Positions 1-6,884 of a stretch of 64,000 nucleotides of DNA are shown in pieces. Each line of letters begins with the position of its first letter. Position 1 is the first letter of the stretch. Where the stretch lies: NCBI RefSeq assembly GCF_030316845.1, contig NZ_JASZYS010000005.1, forward strand, positions 124,001-188,000, written 5' to 3'. Source of the DNA: Variovorax davisae (GTDB lineage Bacteria; Pseudomonadota; Gammaproteobacteria; Burkholderiales; Burkholderiaceae_C). Below the pieces are notes generated by a model. That model was given only the letters and a program-made list of their open reading frames with translations. It ran no database searches and had not been told where the DNA came from. A program made the position numbers and the translations under genes.

Positions 1-446
1 TCGCCCTGCGCCTTGGTCGCGGTGGTCACCGGGATGTGGTGGAAGGGCACGTTGTAGCTCGCCGCCAGCTGGTAGAAGTCGCGGTGGTTCGAGATGATGG
101 CGCGGACGTCGATCGACAGCAGGCCGCTTTTCCAGCGGAACAGAAGGTCGTTCAGGCAGTGGCCTTCCTTGCTGACCAGGATCACGGTCTTCATCGGCTC
201 GGCGGCGGCATGCAGCTTCCAGCGCATGCCGAAGTCGGCCGCGAGGGCGGCGATCTGCCCGCGCAGGACGTCTTCCCCGTGCTCGCAGGCGAAGCGCACC
301 CGCATGAAGAACAGGCCGGTGCCGTGGTCGTTGTACTGCGCCGCTTCTTCGATGTTGCCGCCGCGCTCGAGCAGGAAGCCGGAGACGGCGTGCACGATGC
401 CCGTGCGGTCGGGGCAGGAGAGGGTGAGGATGTACGCGGGGTTCAT
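1..446 (-). CDS. purU: Formyltetrahydrofolate deformylase, N-terminal half (cut by window edge)
   Basis: Hydrolyses 10-formyltetrahydrofolate to formate and tetrahydrofolate, balancing one-carbon pools in the cytoplasm. The visible 148 residues begin MNPAYILTLSCPDRTG, a typical ACT-domain start (about residues 5-85). They then enter the formyltransferase-like domain with MKTVILVSKEGHCLNDLL and SNHRDFYQLAASYNVPFHHI, both characteristic of PurU. The protein is usually about 285 residues, so roughly half lies beyond position 1. The start at 446 is the only ATG placed ahead of the ACT domain. The gene is divergent from the aminotransferase at 540, with 93 bp between them. Confidence 0.93.
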   Translation of the reverse strand, partial: MNPAYILTLSCPDRTGIVHAVSGFLLERGGNIEEAAQYNDHGTGLFFMRVRFACEHGEDVLRGQIAALAADFGMRWKLHAAAEPMKTVILVSKEGHCLNDLLFRWKSGLLSIDVRAIISNHRDFYQLAASYNVPFHHIPVTTATKAQG

Positions 447-539
447 AAGGCCGCACATTGTCGCAGGGCCTGCCGCGGGCCGCGGCTGGTGCCAAAATGC
501 CCCATTCCTCGACCACCCGAACTCAGCAGGAGTGACTTC

Positions 540-1874
540 ATGGCCTTCAACGACTTCAACATGGACAACCAGTGGTTGCCCTTCACGCCCAACCGCTCGT
601 TCAAGAAGGACCCGCGGGTGTTCGTCGCGGCCGACGGCATGGAGTTCACCACCCATGACGGCCGCAAGGTGGTCGACGGGATCTCGTCGCTGTGGTGCGT
701 GGGCGCGGGCCACAACCGCAAGCCGATCAACGAGGCGATCAAGAAGCAGCTCGACACCCTCGACTACGCGACCGCCTTCCAGGTCAGCAACGACAAGGCC
801 TTCAAGGCGGCGGAGATGATCGCGGCGATGGCGCCCGGCGACCTCAACAAGGTGCTGTTCTGCAATTCGGGCAGCGAAGCCGCCGACACCTCGATGAAGG
901 TCGCGCTGGCCTACCACCGGGCCCGCGGCGAAGGCCACCGCAACCTGTTCATCGGCCGCGAGAAGGGCTACCACGGCGTCGGCTTCGGCGGCATGTCGGT
1001 CGGCGGCATCCCCGGCAACCGCAAGGTGTTCGGCTCGGCCTTCCTGCCGCGCGTGGACCACATGCGCTTCATCCACGACCCGGTCAACCACGCCTACATC
1101 CACAACCAGGAGCCGGTCTGGGCCGACGACCCGCTGGCCGACCTCGAGCAGCGCATCCTGCCGCTGCACGACCCAAGCAACGTGGCGGCGATCATCGTCG
1201 AGCCCATCGCCGGCTCGGCCGGCTGGTACGTGCCGCCCAAGGGCTACCTGCAGAAGCTGCGCGAGATCTGTGACAAGCACGGCATCCTGCTGATCTTCGA
1301 CGAGGTCATCACCGGCTTCGGCCGCATGGGCACCAACTTCGCCTCCGACTTCTACGGCGTGGTGCCCGACATGCTGAACTTCGCCAAGTGCGTGACCAAC
1401 GGCGTGATCCCGCTCGGCGGCGTGATCTGCCGCGACAAGCTCTACGACGAGATGATGAAGACCTCGGCGCCCGAGCACGTGGTGGAGTTCTTCCACGGCT
1501 ACACCTACTCCGGCCATCCCGTGGCCTGCGCGGCGGCGATCGCCACGCTGGACCTGTTCAAGCAGGAGCAGCTGTTTGCGCGGGCCGGCGAGATGGGCAA
1601 GCTGCTTGGCGACGCCTTCCACAGCACCTTCAAGGGCCTGCCGAACGTCGTCGGCATCCGCAGCCTGGGCCTGGCGGCCGCGGTCGAGCTGGCGCCGATC
1701 GCCGGCGCGCCGGGCAAGCGCGCCTACGAGGTCTTCCTGGACTGCTTCCACAAGGGCGCGCTGGTGCGCCCGGCGGGCGACGTGCTGGTGATCGCGCCGC
1801 CCTACATCGTCGAGAAGTCCCACATCGACACGCTGGTCAACACGCTGGCCGACGCGATCAAGGCGAAGGCCTGA
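540..1874 (+). CDS. Class III omega-aminotransferase (beta-alanine--pyruvate type)
   Basis: A 444-residue PLP-dependent fold-type I aminotransferase that moves an omega-amino group (beta-alanine or similar amines) to pyruvate. Visible motifs are the cofactor-phosphate region FCNSGSEAADT, the PLP-ring Asp in FDEVITGFGR (about D254) and the Schiff-base Lys in NFAKCVTNG (about K283). FNDFNMDNQWLPFTPNR near the N-terminus and FHGYTYSGHPVACAA are typical of beta-alanine:pyruvate transaminases. The ATG at 540 follows an AGGAG ribosome-binding site (CAGGAGTGACTTC). In-frame sequence upstream is antisense to purU and was excluded. The exact amine substrate is inferred from family resemblance. Confidence 0.93.
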   Translation: MAFNDFNMDNQWLPFTPNRSFKKDPRVFVAADGMEFTTHDGRKVVDGISSLWCVGAGHNRKPINEAIKKQLDTLDYATAFQVSNDKAFKAAEMIAAMAPGDLNKVLFCNSGSEAADTSMKVALAYHRARGEGHRNLFIGREKGYHGVGFGGMSVGGIPGNRKVFGSAFLPRVDHMRFIHDPVNHAYIHNQEPVWADDPLADLEQRILPLHDPSNVAAIIVEPIAGSAGWYVPPKGYLQKLREICDKHGILLIFDEVITGFGRMGTNFASDFYGVVPDMLNFAKCVTNGVIPLGGVICRDKLYDEMMKTSAPEHVVEFFHGYTYSGHPVACAAAIATLDLFKQEQLFARAGEMGKLLGDAFHSTFKGLPNVVGIRSLGLAAAVELAPIAGAPGKRAYEVFLDCFHKGALVRPAGDVLVIAPPYIVEKSHIDTLVNTLADAIKAKA

Positions 1875-1884
1875 GCCGGGCGGC

Positions 1885-2727
1885 TCAGCCGGCCGGCCGG
1901 GGCGGCGGCTTGACGCCGGCGCAGTAGTCCTTCTCGGGCAGGGCCGGCGTCGGCCAGACGGCGTCGAAGGCGCGGTCGGCCTCGTCGGGCGCCCCGGCCC
2001 GCATCCGCACCGCCTTCACCGAGACGTCGGTGGGCAGGTGCTGCGGCACGCCCAGCTGCTTGTTGCCGTGGCCGGCGCCGCTCACCAGCAGCACGGTCTT
2101 GCCCGGCACCCTGGCCTTGACCACGGCCTGCGCCATGGCGCGGTCACGGGCGATCTGGATCCGGGTCATCGGCACGATCTGGGATTCGGGCAGCAGGTTG
2201 CAGTGGCCGCTGCGCACGGCCTGCTGCTGGTCCTTGCGTGCGGCCTCCGGCAACTGCGCATCGAGCGAGACGTCGGCCATCGCGTCCTTCATGTGGGCGC
2301 GCTGCAGGTTGGCGCCGATCACCGGCACGCCCGCCCGCACGGCGGCCATCACCACCGGGCCGTACGCGGCCCAGGGCCAGCCCTTGTCGTTCCAGCCGAG
2401 GGCGGTCTGCACCTGGGCGTCGGTCGCGTCGGCCGGCAGGTGGGCCGTGCTGTTGCCTTCCTCGGCCATCTCGAGCGCCAGGGTGGCCAGGCGGCCGCGC
2501 TGGGCCAGCGCCACGACGGTCTCCCGCTCGATCTCCTGGTGCTCGGCGGCGTCGTGCTGCTCGCCCAGCAGCAGGGCGTCGGTGGGCAACTGAGCGGCGG
2601 CGCGGCGGCCGATCGAGGCCTGGGCGTCGCCCCGGCCCGGCGTTGCACAGGCGGCGAGCACCGCCGCGGCAACGGCGACCAGGGTGAGTTGGAGCGGGCG
2701 AGTCAGCGAATGGCGGTGCGGTGTCAT
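1885..2727 (-). CDS. ChaN-family (haem-binding uptake/Tiki superfamily) lipoprotein
   Basis: A 280-residue predicted lipoprotein. A hydrophobic signal ends in the lipobox LAAC with Cys27. The mature part carries the superfamily hallmarks: LLLGEQHDAAEHQE near the start, LALEMAEEGN, GANLQRAHMK, RDRAMAQAVV and VLLVSGAGHGNKQLGVP with the late conserved His. ChaN of Campylobacter binds haem at the outer membrane; whether this homologue binds haem or acts as a Tiki-like peptidase cannot be read from sequence. It is convergent with the aminotransferase, 10 bp apart. The family assignment is good and the function is inferred. Confidence 0.82.
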   Translation of the reverse strand: MTPHRHSLTRPLQLTLVAVAAAVLAACATPGRGDAQASIGRRAAAQLPTDALLLGEQHDAAEHQEIERETVVALAQRGRLATLALEMAEEGNSTAHLPADATDAQVQTALGWNDKGWPWAAYGPVVMAAVRAGVPVIGANLQRAHMKDAMADVSLDAQLPEAARKDQQQAVRSGHCNLLPESQIVPMTRIQIARDRAMAQAVVKARVPGKTVLLVSGAGHGNKQLGVPQHLPTDVSVKAVRMRAGAPDEADRAFDAVWPTPALPEKDYCAGVKPPPRPAG

Positions 2728-2806
2728 GCCCCGATGCTAGCGGCGGTCCCCGGCCGGCATGCGGCCATCGCGGTGCGCAGCGCAGGGCGTTTCAAGGAAC
2801 GCGTGC

Positions 2807-3118
2807 TCAGTGGACCAGCACAGGAGTGTGCGCCAACTCGGCGTAGCCTTCGAGCGTGTCCTCGACTTCTTCCTGGGTCGGGGTGTTGAGCTGCCAGGCG
2901 GCAATCTGCTGCTGGAACAGTTCCGCCCAGGAGCCATCGAGGTAGACCTCCTTGCCCGAGCGCTTGTCCACGATCTCGAAGCCGTGGCGTGCCAGCACCG
3001 GCAGGTGGGGCGCCGCGGGCGCCTCGCCTTCGGTCGGCTGCACGTGCACGACGACGAAGGAGTCGGAGTCGTAGAGCATTTGCATGTCGGGTCCTGTGAG
3101 GATGTCGATGGCATTCAT
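2807..3118 (-). CDS. DUF3567 domain protein
   Basis: A 103-residue acidic protein that starts MNAIDILTGPDMQMLYDSDSF, the signature of DUF3567, a small cytoplasmic family largely restricted to Burkholderiales. No catalytic motif is visible and the function is unknown. A YxDSDSFVVVHV stretch and a C-terminal helix rich in Glu follow. It stands between the ChaN-like lipoprotein and the DUF3108 gene on the same strand, with 80-bp gaps on each side, so an operon is possible but not shown. Confidence 0.85.
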   Translation of the reverse strand: MNAIDILTGPDMQMLYDSDSFVVVHVQPTEGEAPAAPHLPVLARHGFEIVDKRSGKEVYLDGSWAELFQQQIAAWQLNTPTQEEVEDTLEGYAELAHTPVLVH

Positions 3119-3200
3119 GTTGGTTAGATAGCAATCAACGCGCCAGTTTCAATATGCAGCGTTGCGTTGTAGGCACTGGCCTGTTACTGCGTGTTATTTC

Positions 3201-4355
3201 TCACGGATTCGACGACTGCAGCGCGCCCTGGCTGCGCAGTTGCAGGTCGATGAAGTCGCCGTTGGTCTGGGTCTGCCGGATCCGCACCGGCAGCCAGCCC
3301 AGCGCTGGCGCCAGCCACAGTTCGATCTTGTCGTCGCCGGGCTTGCGGGGATTGCGGGTGAGCCTGCGGGCCTTGAACTCGCCGGCGGGCACGCCGATGT
3401 CCTCCTCGGCCTCGACGTTGAAGGTCCAGATCTCGGCATCCTTGGTGCCGACCGTCTGGACCGCGATCACCGCCCCGGGCGGATAGTGCGCCGTGTTGCC
3501 GGCCATCAGGGCGCCGAGCTGGAGCACGACGCTGAGCCGGTCCTGTGCACCGGCGAGGAGCATCTCGCTCGGGACATTGCCGCTGAACCGCACCCGGCCC
3601 TGGTCGCGGTCGAACAGCGAGACGGTCTCCGTCCTGCGGGTGTCCGAGAAGCGCAGGGGCTCGATGCCGGTCGGCCCGATCCTGCCCGTGCTGTGCTGGC
3701 TGCGCAGGGTCTTGAACAGGAAGGTCCAGGCCAGGCGGAGGTCGTACTGGCTGCCGTCCTGCAGCCAGACCAGTTCGCCGAACACGCCCTGCAAGGGCTG
3801 GGCCCCTTGCTGCGCCGTGGCGGCGAAGCGCAGGCGCACCGAACCGGGGACCTGGGCTTCCACCGGACCGGCGATCTGGCCGGCGGCGGCGCCGTCGCGG
3901 CCACCCGTGCCCGAGGCCGCAGAGCCCGATCCGTCGCCGGCGGGCGCGCCGGCTGCCTGCGACTGCGCCTCGCCGGCGTCGGAGCCCGTCGTGGCGTCGG
4001 GGTCGACCGCCGCCGTCTCGGCGGGCGCCGGGCGGTCGATGGCTGGCGCGGGCGCCGGCTCGACCGCGGGGCGGGGGCGCGGCACGGGCCGGGGCCGAAC
4101 CGGCCGGGGCGGCGGTGGCGGAGGGGCGGCCGCTGCCGGCGCGGCACTGGCCGGTTCGGCGGCGGGCGGCGGCGCGATGACGATGCTGCGCGTGATGAAG
4201 GTCTGGGCCAGCGGCGAGGGCCGCGGCCCCGAGCCCAGGGGTGCCAACCCCAGCAGCGCCAGGTGGACCAGCACCACGGCCGCCGTCAACCACGCCAGCC
4301 CGCGCCACGGCGGGCGCGGACGGTCGGGGTCGGCGGACAGGGCAGGGGAGGGCAT
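3201..4355 (-). CDS. DUF3108 protein with TonB-like proline-rich linker
   Basis: 384 residues. There is one N-terminal membrane segment (about 20-42, WLTAAVVLVHLALLGLAPLG). A Pro/Arg-rich spacer follows at about 70-100 (PPPPPPRPVRPRPVPRPRP), like the periplasm-spanning stretch of TonB. After an Ala/Gly-rich region the C-terminal two thirds matches DUF3108 (LRFAATAQQGAQPLQGVFGELVW, ...WLAPALGWLPVRIRQTQ), which is predicted to form beta structure in the periplasm. The biochemical role is unknown. The gene is divergent from the FAA-hydrolase gene at 4456, 100 bp away. Confidence 0.82.
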   Translation of the reverse strand: MPSPALSADPDRPRPPWRGLAWLTAAVVLVHLALLGLAPLGSGPRPSPLAQTFITRSIVIAPPPAAEPASAAPAAAAPPPPPPRPVRPRPVPRPRPAVEPAPAPAIDRPAPAETAAVDPDATTGSDAGEAQSQAAGAPAGDGSGSAASGTGGRDGAAAGQIAGPVEAQVPGSVRLRFAATAQQGAQPLQGVFGELVWLQDGSQYDLRLAWTFLFKTLRSQHSTGRIGPTGIEPLRFSDTRRTETVSLFDRDQGRVRFSGNVPSEMLLAGAQDRLSVVLQLGALMAGNTAHYPPGAVIAVQTVGTKDAEIWTFNVEAEEDIGVPAGEFKARRLTRNPRKPGDDKIELWLAPALGWLPVRIRQTQTNGDFIDLQLRSQGALQSSNP

Positions 4356-4455
4356 CGAGGATGGAGTGGACGTCGGCCCGGAGGTTCACCTCGGTACACT
4401 GCCGCCCGTCCACTCAGTTTAGTTGCGTGTGCCCTGCCGGCATCCGCCGCCACCC

Positions 4456-5475
4456 ATGAAACTCGCCACCCTCAAAGACGGTTCGCGCGACGGCCAGCTG
4501 GTCGTCGTCTCGCGCGATCTGGCCAGCGCCCACTACGCCACCGGCATCGCCAGCCGCATGCAGCAGGTGCTCGACGACTGGGGATTCATGAGTCCGCAGC
4601 TGCAGGACCTCTACGACGCGCTCAACGCCGGGCGGGCCCGCCACGCCTTCCCCTTCGATCCGGCGCAGTGCATGGCCCCGCTGCCGCGCGCCTACCAGTG
4701 GGCCGACGGTTCGGCTTACCTCAACCACGTCGAACTGGTGCGCCAGGCGCGCAACGCCGAGGTGCCCGGCAGCTTCTACACCGACCCGCTGATGTACCAG
4801 GGCGGCAGCGACGACTTCATCGGTCCCTGCGATCCGGTGGTGGTGGCCAGCGAGGCCTTCGGCATCGATTTCGAGGCCGAGATCGCGGTCGTCACGGGCG
4901 ACGTCCGGATGGGCGCGACGCCGGCGCAGGCGCTGGACGGCATCCGGCTCGTGATGCTCGCCAACGACGTCAGCCTGCGCAACCTGATCCCGGCCGAACT
5001 GGCCAAGGGCTTCGGCTTCTTCCAGAGCAAGCCGGCCACCGCCTTCAGCCCGGTGGCCGTGACCCCGGGCGAGCTGGGCGAGGCCTGGCAGGGCGGCCGC
5101 GTGCACCTGCCGCTGCAGAGCACGTGGAACGGCCGCAAGGTCGGCCTGTGCGACGCGGGCGAAGAGATGACGTTCCACTTCGGCGAACTGATCGCCCATG
5201 TCGCCAAGACCCGCAACGTGCGCGCCGGCAGCATCGTCGGCAGCGGCACCGTGAGCAACAAGGGCGTCGAGAAGAAGGGCCGGATGGAATGGCCCAAGGG
5301 CTACAGCTGCATCGCCGAGAAGCGCTGCATCGAGACCATCCAGGACGGCCAGCCCAGCACCGAGTTCATGAAGTACGGCGACACCATCCGGATCGAGATG
5401 AAGGGCGATGACGGTCACTCGATCTTTGGTGCGATCGACCAGGAAATCGTGGCGTCAGCAAGCGTTGCCAATTGA
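4456..5475 (+). CDS. Fumarylacetoacetate hydrolase-family protein
   Basis: 339 residues of the FAH superfamily, which cleaves carbon-carbon bonds of beta-diketo or dihydroxyheptenedioate-type intermediates in aromatic degradation with a divalent metal. The metal-binding region is visible as IDFEAEIAVVTGDV (Glu-x-Glu) followed by VMLANDVSLRN (Asp). SGTVSNKGVEKKGRMEWPKGYSCIAEKR is the usual C-terminal segment. The start MKLATLKDGSRDG at 4456 is preceded by non-coding sequence. The length fits the long-form FAH branch. The substrate is unknown, and no tyrosine-pathway partner genes are adjacent. Confidence 0.9.
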   Translation: MKLATLKDGSRDGQLVVVSRDLASAHYATGIASRMQQVLDDWGFMSPQLQDLYDALNAGRARHAFPFDPAQCMAPLPRAYQWADGSAYLNHVELVRQARNAEVPGSFYTDPLMYQGGSDDFIGPCDPVVVASEAFGIDFEAEIAVVTGDVRMGATPAQALDGIRLVMLANDVSLRNLIPAELAKGFGFFQSKPATAFSPVAVTPGELGEAWQGGRVHLPLQSTWNGRKVGLCDAGEEMTFHFGELIAHVAKTRNVRAGSIVGSGTVSNKGVEKKGRMEWPKGYSCIAEKRCIETIQDGQPSTEFMKYGDTIRIEMKGDDGHSIFGAIDQEIVASASVAN

Positions 5476-5485
5476 CGCCAACCGG

Positions 5486-5988
5486 TCATGCGTATTTTGC
5501 GAAGTCATTGCTGTCCTTCATCAGAAGTTGCATGAGCTTCGGGTGAATGAAGAGCTTTTCCTTCCCAGCCTGGATCTCGCTCAGGACGCCTGCGCCCGCC
5601 AGTTCCTTCAGGTAGCGTGAAGCCGCTTGTCCTGGATCAGCACCAGGATGTTGAGCACGCGGCCTGTCCGGCCATTGCCGTCCGTGAACGGATGGATTGC
5701 CTCGAATTGATAGTGCCCGACGGCCATGCGGATCAGCGGGTCCAACTCGCGCTCTTCATGGATGAAGCGCTCCCAGTTGGCGAGCAGACTGCGAAGCAGC
5801 GCTTCACCTTCGGGCGGGATGTAGATGCTCTCGCCGTTTCGATCGCTCACTGGCTGCGTGCCTGGCGTGCGGCGGATGTCCATGTCGACGCCATCGGAGA
5901 TCGAAAATATCGTCACCACGCTGTCCTTGGCTTCGAGCAGTGGGACACGTCCATTCAACGCGTCGATATTCTTCGATTTCATCGACAC
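5486..5988 (-). pseudogene. Decayed Fic-domain AMPylase gene with internal inversion
   Basis: Remnant of a Fic protein that would normally be about 370 residues. Intact pieces in minus-strand order are PLLEAKDS, then VDMDIRRTPGT through DPLIRMAVGHYQFEAIHPFTDGNGRTGRVLNIL, which includes the full catalytic Fic motif HPFTDGNGR. The reading frame then stops at 5608-5610 (LIQDKRLHAT). The C-terminal winged-helix end (AASRYLKELAGAGVLSEIQ... to DSNDFAKYA, stop at 5486) lies in another frame. About 50 residues after the inhibitory motif and about 110 between the Fic core and the C-terminus are missing. The inhibition-helix motif SEIENIVTT is present but inverted at 5894-5920. It sits convergent to the FAH gene. 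Confidence 0.85.
5894..5920 (+). other. Inverted 27-bp segment encoding the Fic inhibitory motif
   Basis: Read on the plus strand these 27 bases encode SEIENIVTT, the conserved segment that directly follows PLLEAKDS in intact Fic proteins such as the Shewanella homologue. The surrounding Fic remnant is read on the minus strand, where the same bases give VVTIFSISD. PLLEAKDS ends exactly at this border on the minus strand (about 5920). The segment has therefore been flipped in place, with loss of the downstream residues up to VDMDIRRTPGT. Confidence 0.75.
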
Positions 5989-6031
5989 GTTCCGTGGACA
6001 TGTCGCAAACCGGGCTGTTCACCGACAGGTG

Positions 6032-6811
6032 TCACACGCCGCCGTGGCTTCGCAGCAGCTCCTTCACCGTCCTGATCCCCAATCGCCGGAACGCGCGGTA
6101 TTGGTGCGTTCGCACCGTCGTGAGCTCGATGCCGATCTCGCGCGCCGCCTCCTTGGCGGTCTTGCCGGCCAGCAGGTGGCCGATCACCTCGCGTTCGCGC
6201 AGGCTCAGCGCCAGCAGGCGCGACGCCAGGGCCGGCTCGGCGGCCTCCCGGGCGGCGACGGCGCTGCGGCCGTGGGCGGCGGTGGCGTCGGCCAGCAGCG
6301 CAGCGTGGGCTTCGAGCAGCGCGAAATCCGCCGGCCCGAAATCGGGCTGGGCCAGGCTGCGGTAGAAGCTCACCGCCGCCCGCTGCCCGCTCGGCAGCAG
6401 CAGCAACACCGAAGCGCGCTCGCGGATGCCGACGTCGCCGTAGCAGGCGGCCCGGTAGGCCGCGTCCTCGACCTCCTCGGCCCGGTGGTGGCCGAGCCAG
6501 AGCTGCGGCCGCTTCGGCAGCTTGCGGCCCGCCAGCCAGGCCATGTGCGGGTCGAGCCGGTCGAAGCGCTCGGCCACGTAGCGTTCGGCGGTGCGTTCCG
6601 CCGTATTGCCGTAGCTGCTGGCGGCCGAGATGGTTTCGATGCGGCCGTTGGCGCCGGCCGAGAACACGGTGCAGAAGGTCACTGGCAGCACCTGGTGCAT
6701 GGCCGCCAGGTAGCTGGCCGCCAGGTGCGCCGTGCCGATGCCGGCCAGAACGCTGCCGACCACCGGCGCGGCCAGGGATTCGACCTTGGCACGCACGGGC
6801 CAGCGCTTCAT
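6032..6811 (-). CDS. LuxR-family transcriptional regulator
   Basis: 259 residues. The C-terminal 60 are a LuxR/GerE-type helix-turn-helix: LSLREREVIGHLLAGKTAKEAAREIGIELTTVRTHQYRAFRRLGI, with the recognition helix near TTVRTHQ. The N-terminal about 190 residues match no sensor domain I can name. There is no phosphoacceptor receiver motif, so it is not an obvious response regulator. It is divergently transcribed from the flavin monooxygenase operon with 73 bp between starts; that gap holds a perfect 14-bp palindrome. This suggests local control of the monooxygenase genes (inference). Confidence 0.85.
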   Translation of the reverse strand: MKRWPVRAKVESLAAPVVGSVLAGIGTAHLAASYLAAMHQVLPVTFCTVFSAGANGRIETISAASSYGNTAERTAERYVAERFDRLDPHMAWLAGRKLPKRPQLWLGHHRAEEVEDAAYRAACYGDVGIRERASVLLLLPSGQRAAVSFYRSLAQPDFGPADFALLEAHAALLADATAAHGRSAVAAREAAEPALASRLLALSLREREVIGHLLAGKTAKEAAREIGIELTTVRTHQYRAFRRLGIRTVKELLRSHGGV

Positions 6812-6829
6812 TTCAATTTAAGGGTAATC

Positions 6830-6843
6830 ACTTCGTACGAAGT
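6830..6843. promoter_or_regulatory. Perfect palindrome, candidate LuxR-type operator
   Basis: ACTTCGTACGAAGT is a perfect 14-bp palindrome in the 73-bp gap between the divergent LuxR regulator (start 6811) and the flavin monooxygenase gene (start 6885). LuxR-type dimers bind palindromes of this kind, so it is a plausible operator for either gene. The assignment is inference from position and symmetry. Confidence 0.45.
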
Positions 6844-6884
6844 TATGACACAGCCGGGGTGGGCGCATCCGGACAATCCCGTCC

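Noticed and set aside
6830..6850. Resemblance of the 6830 palindrome to a loxP arm (TACGAAGTTAT)
   Set aside because: No second arm with an 8-bp spacer and no recombinase gene nearby. A chance match; the operator reading is simpler.
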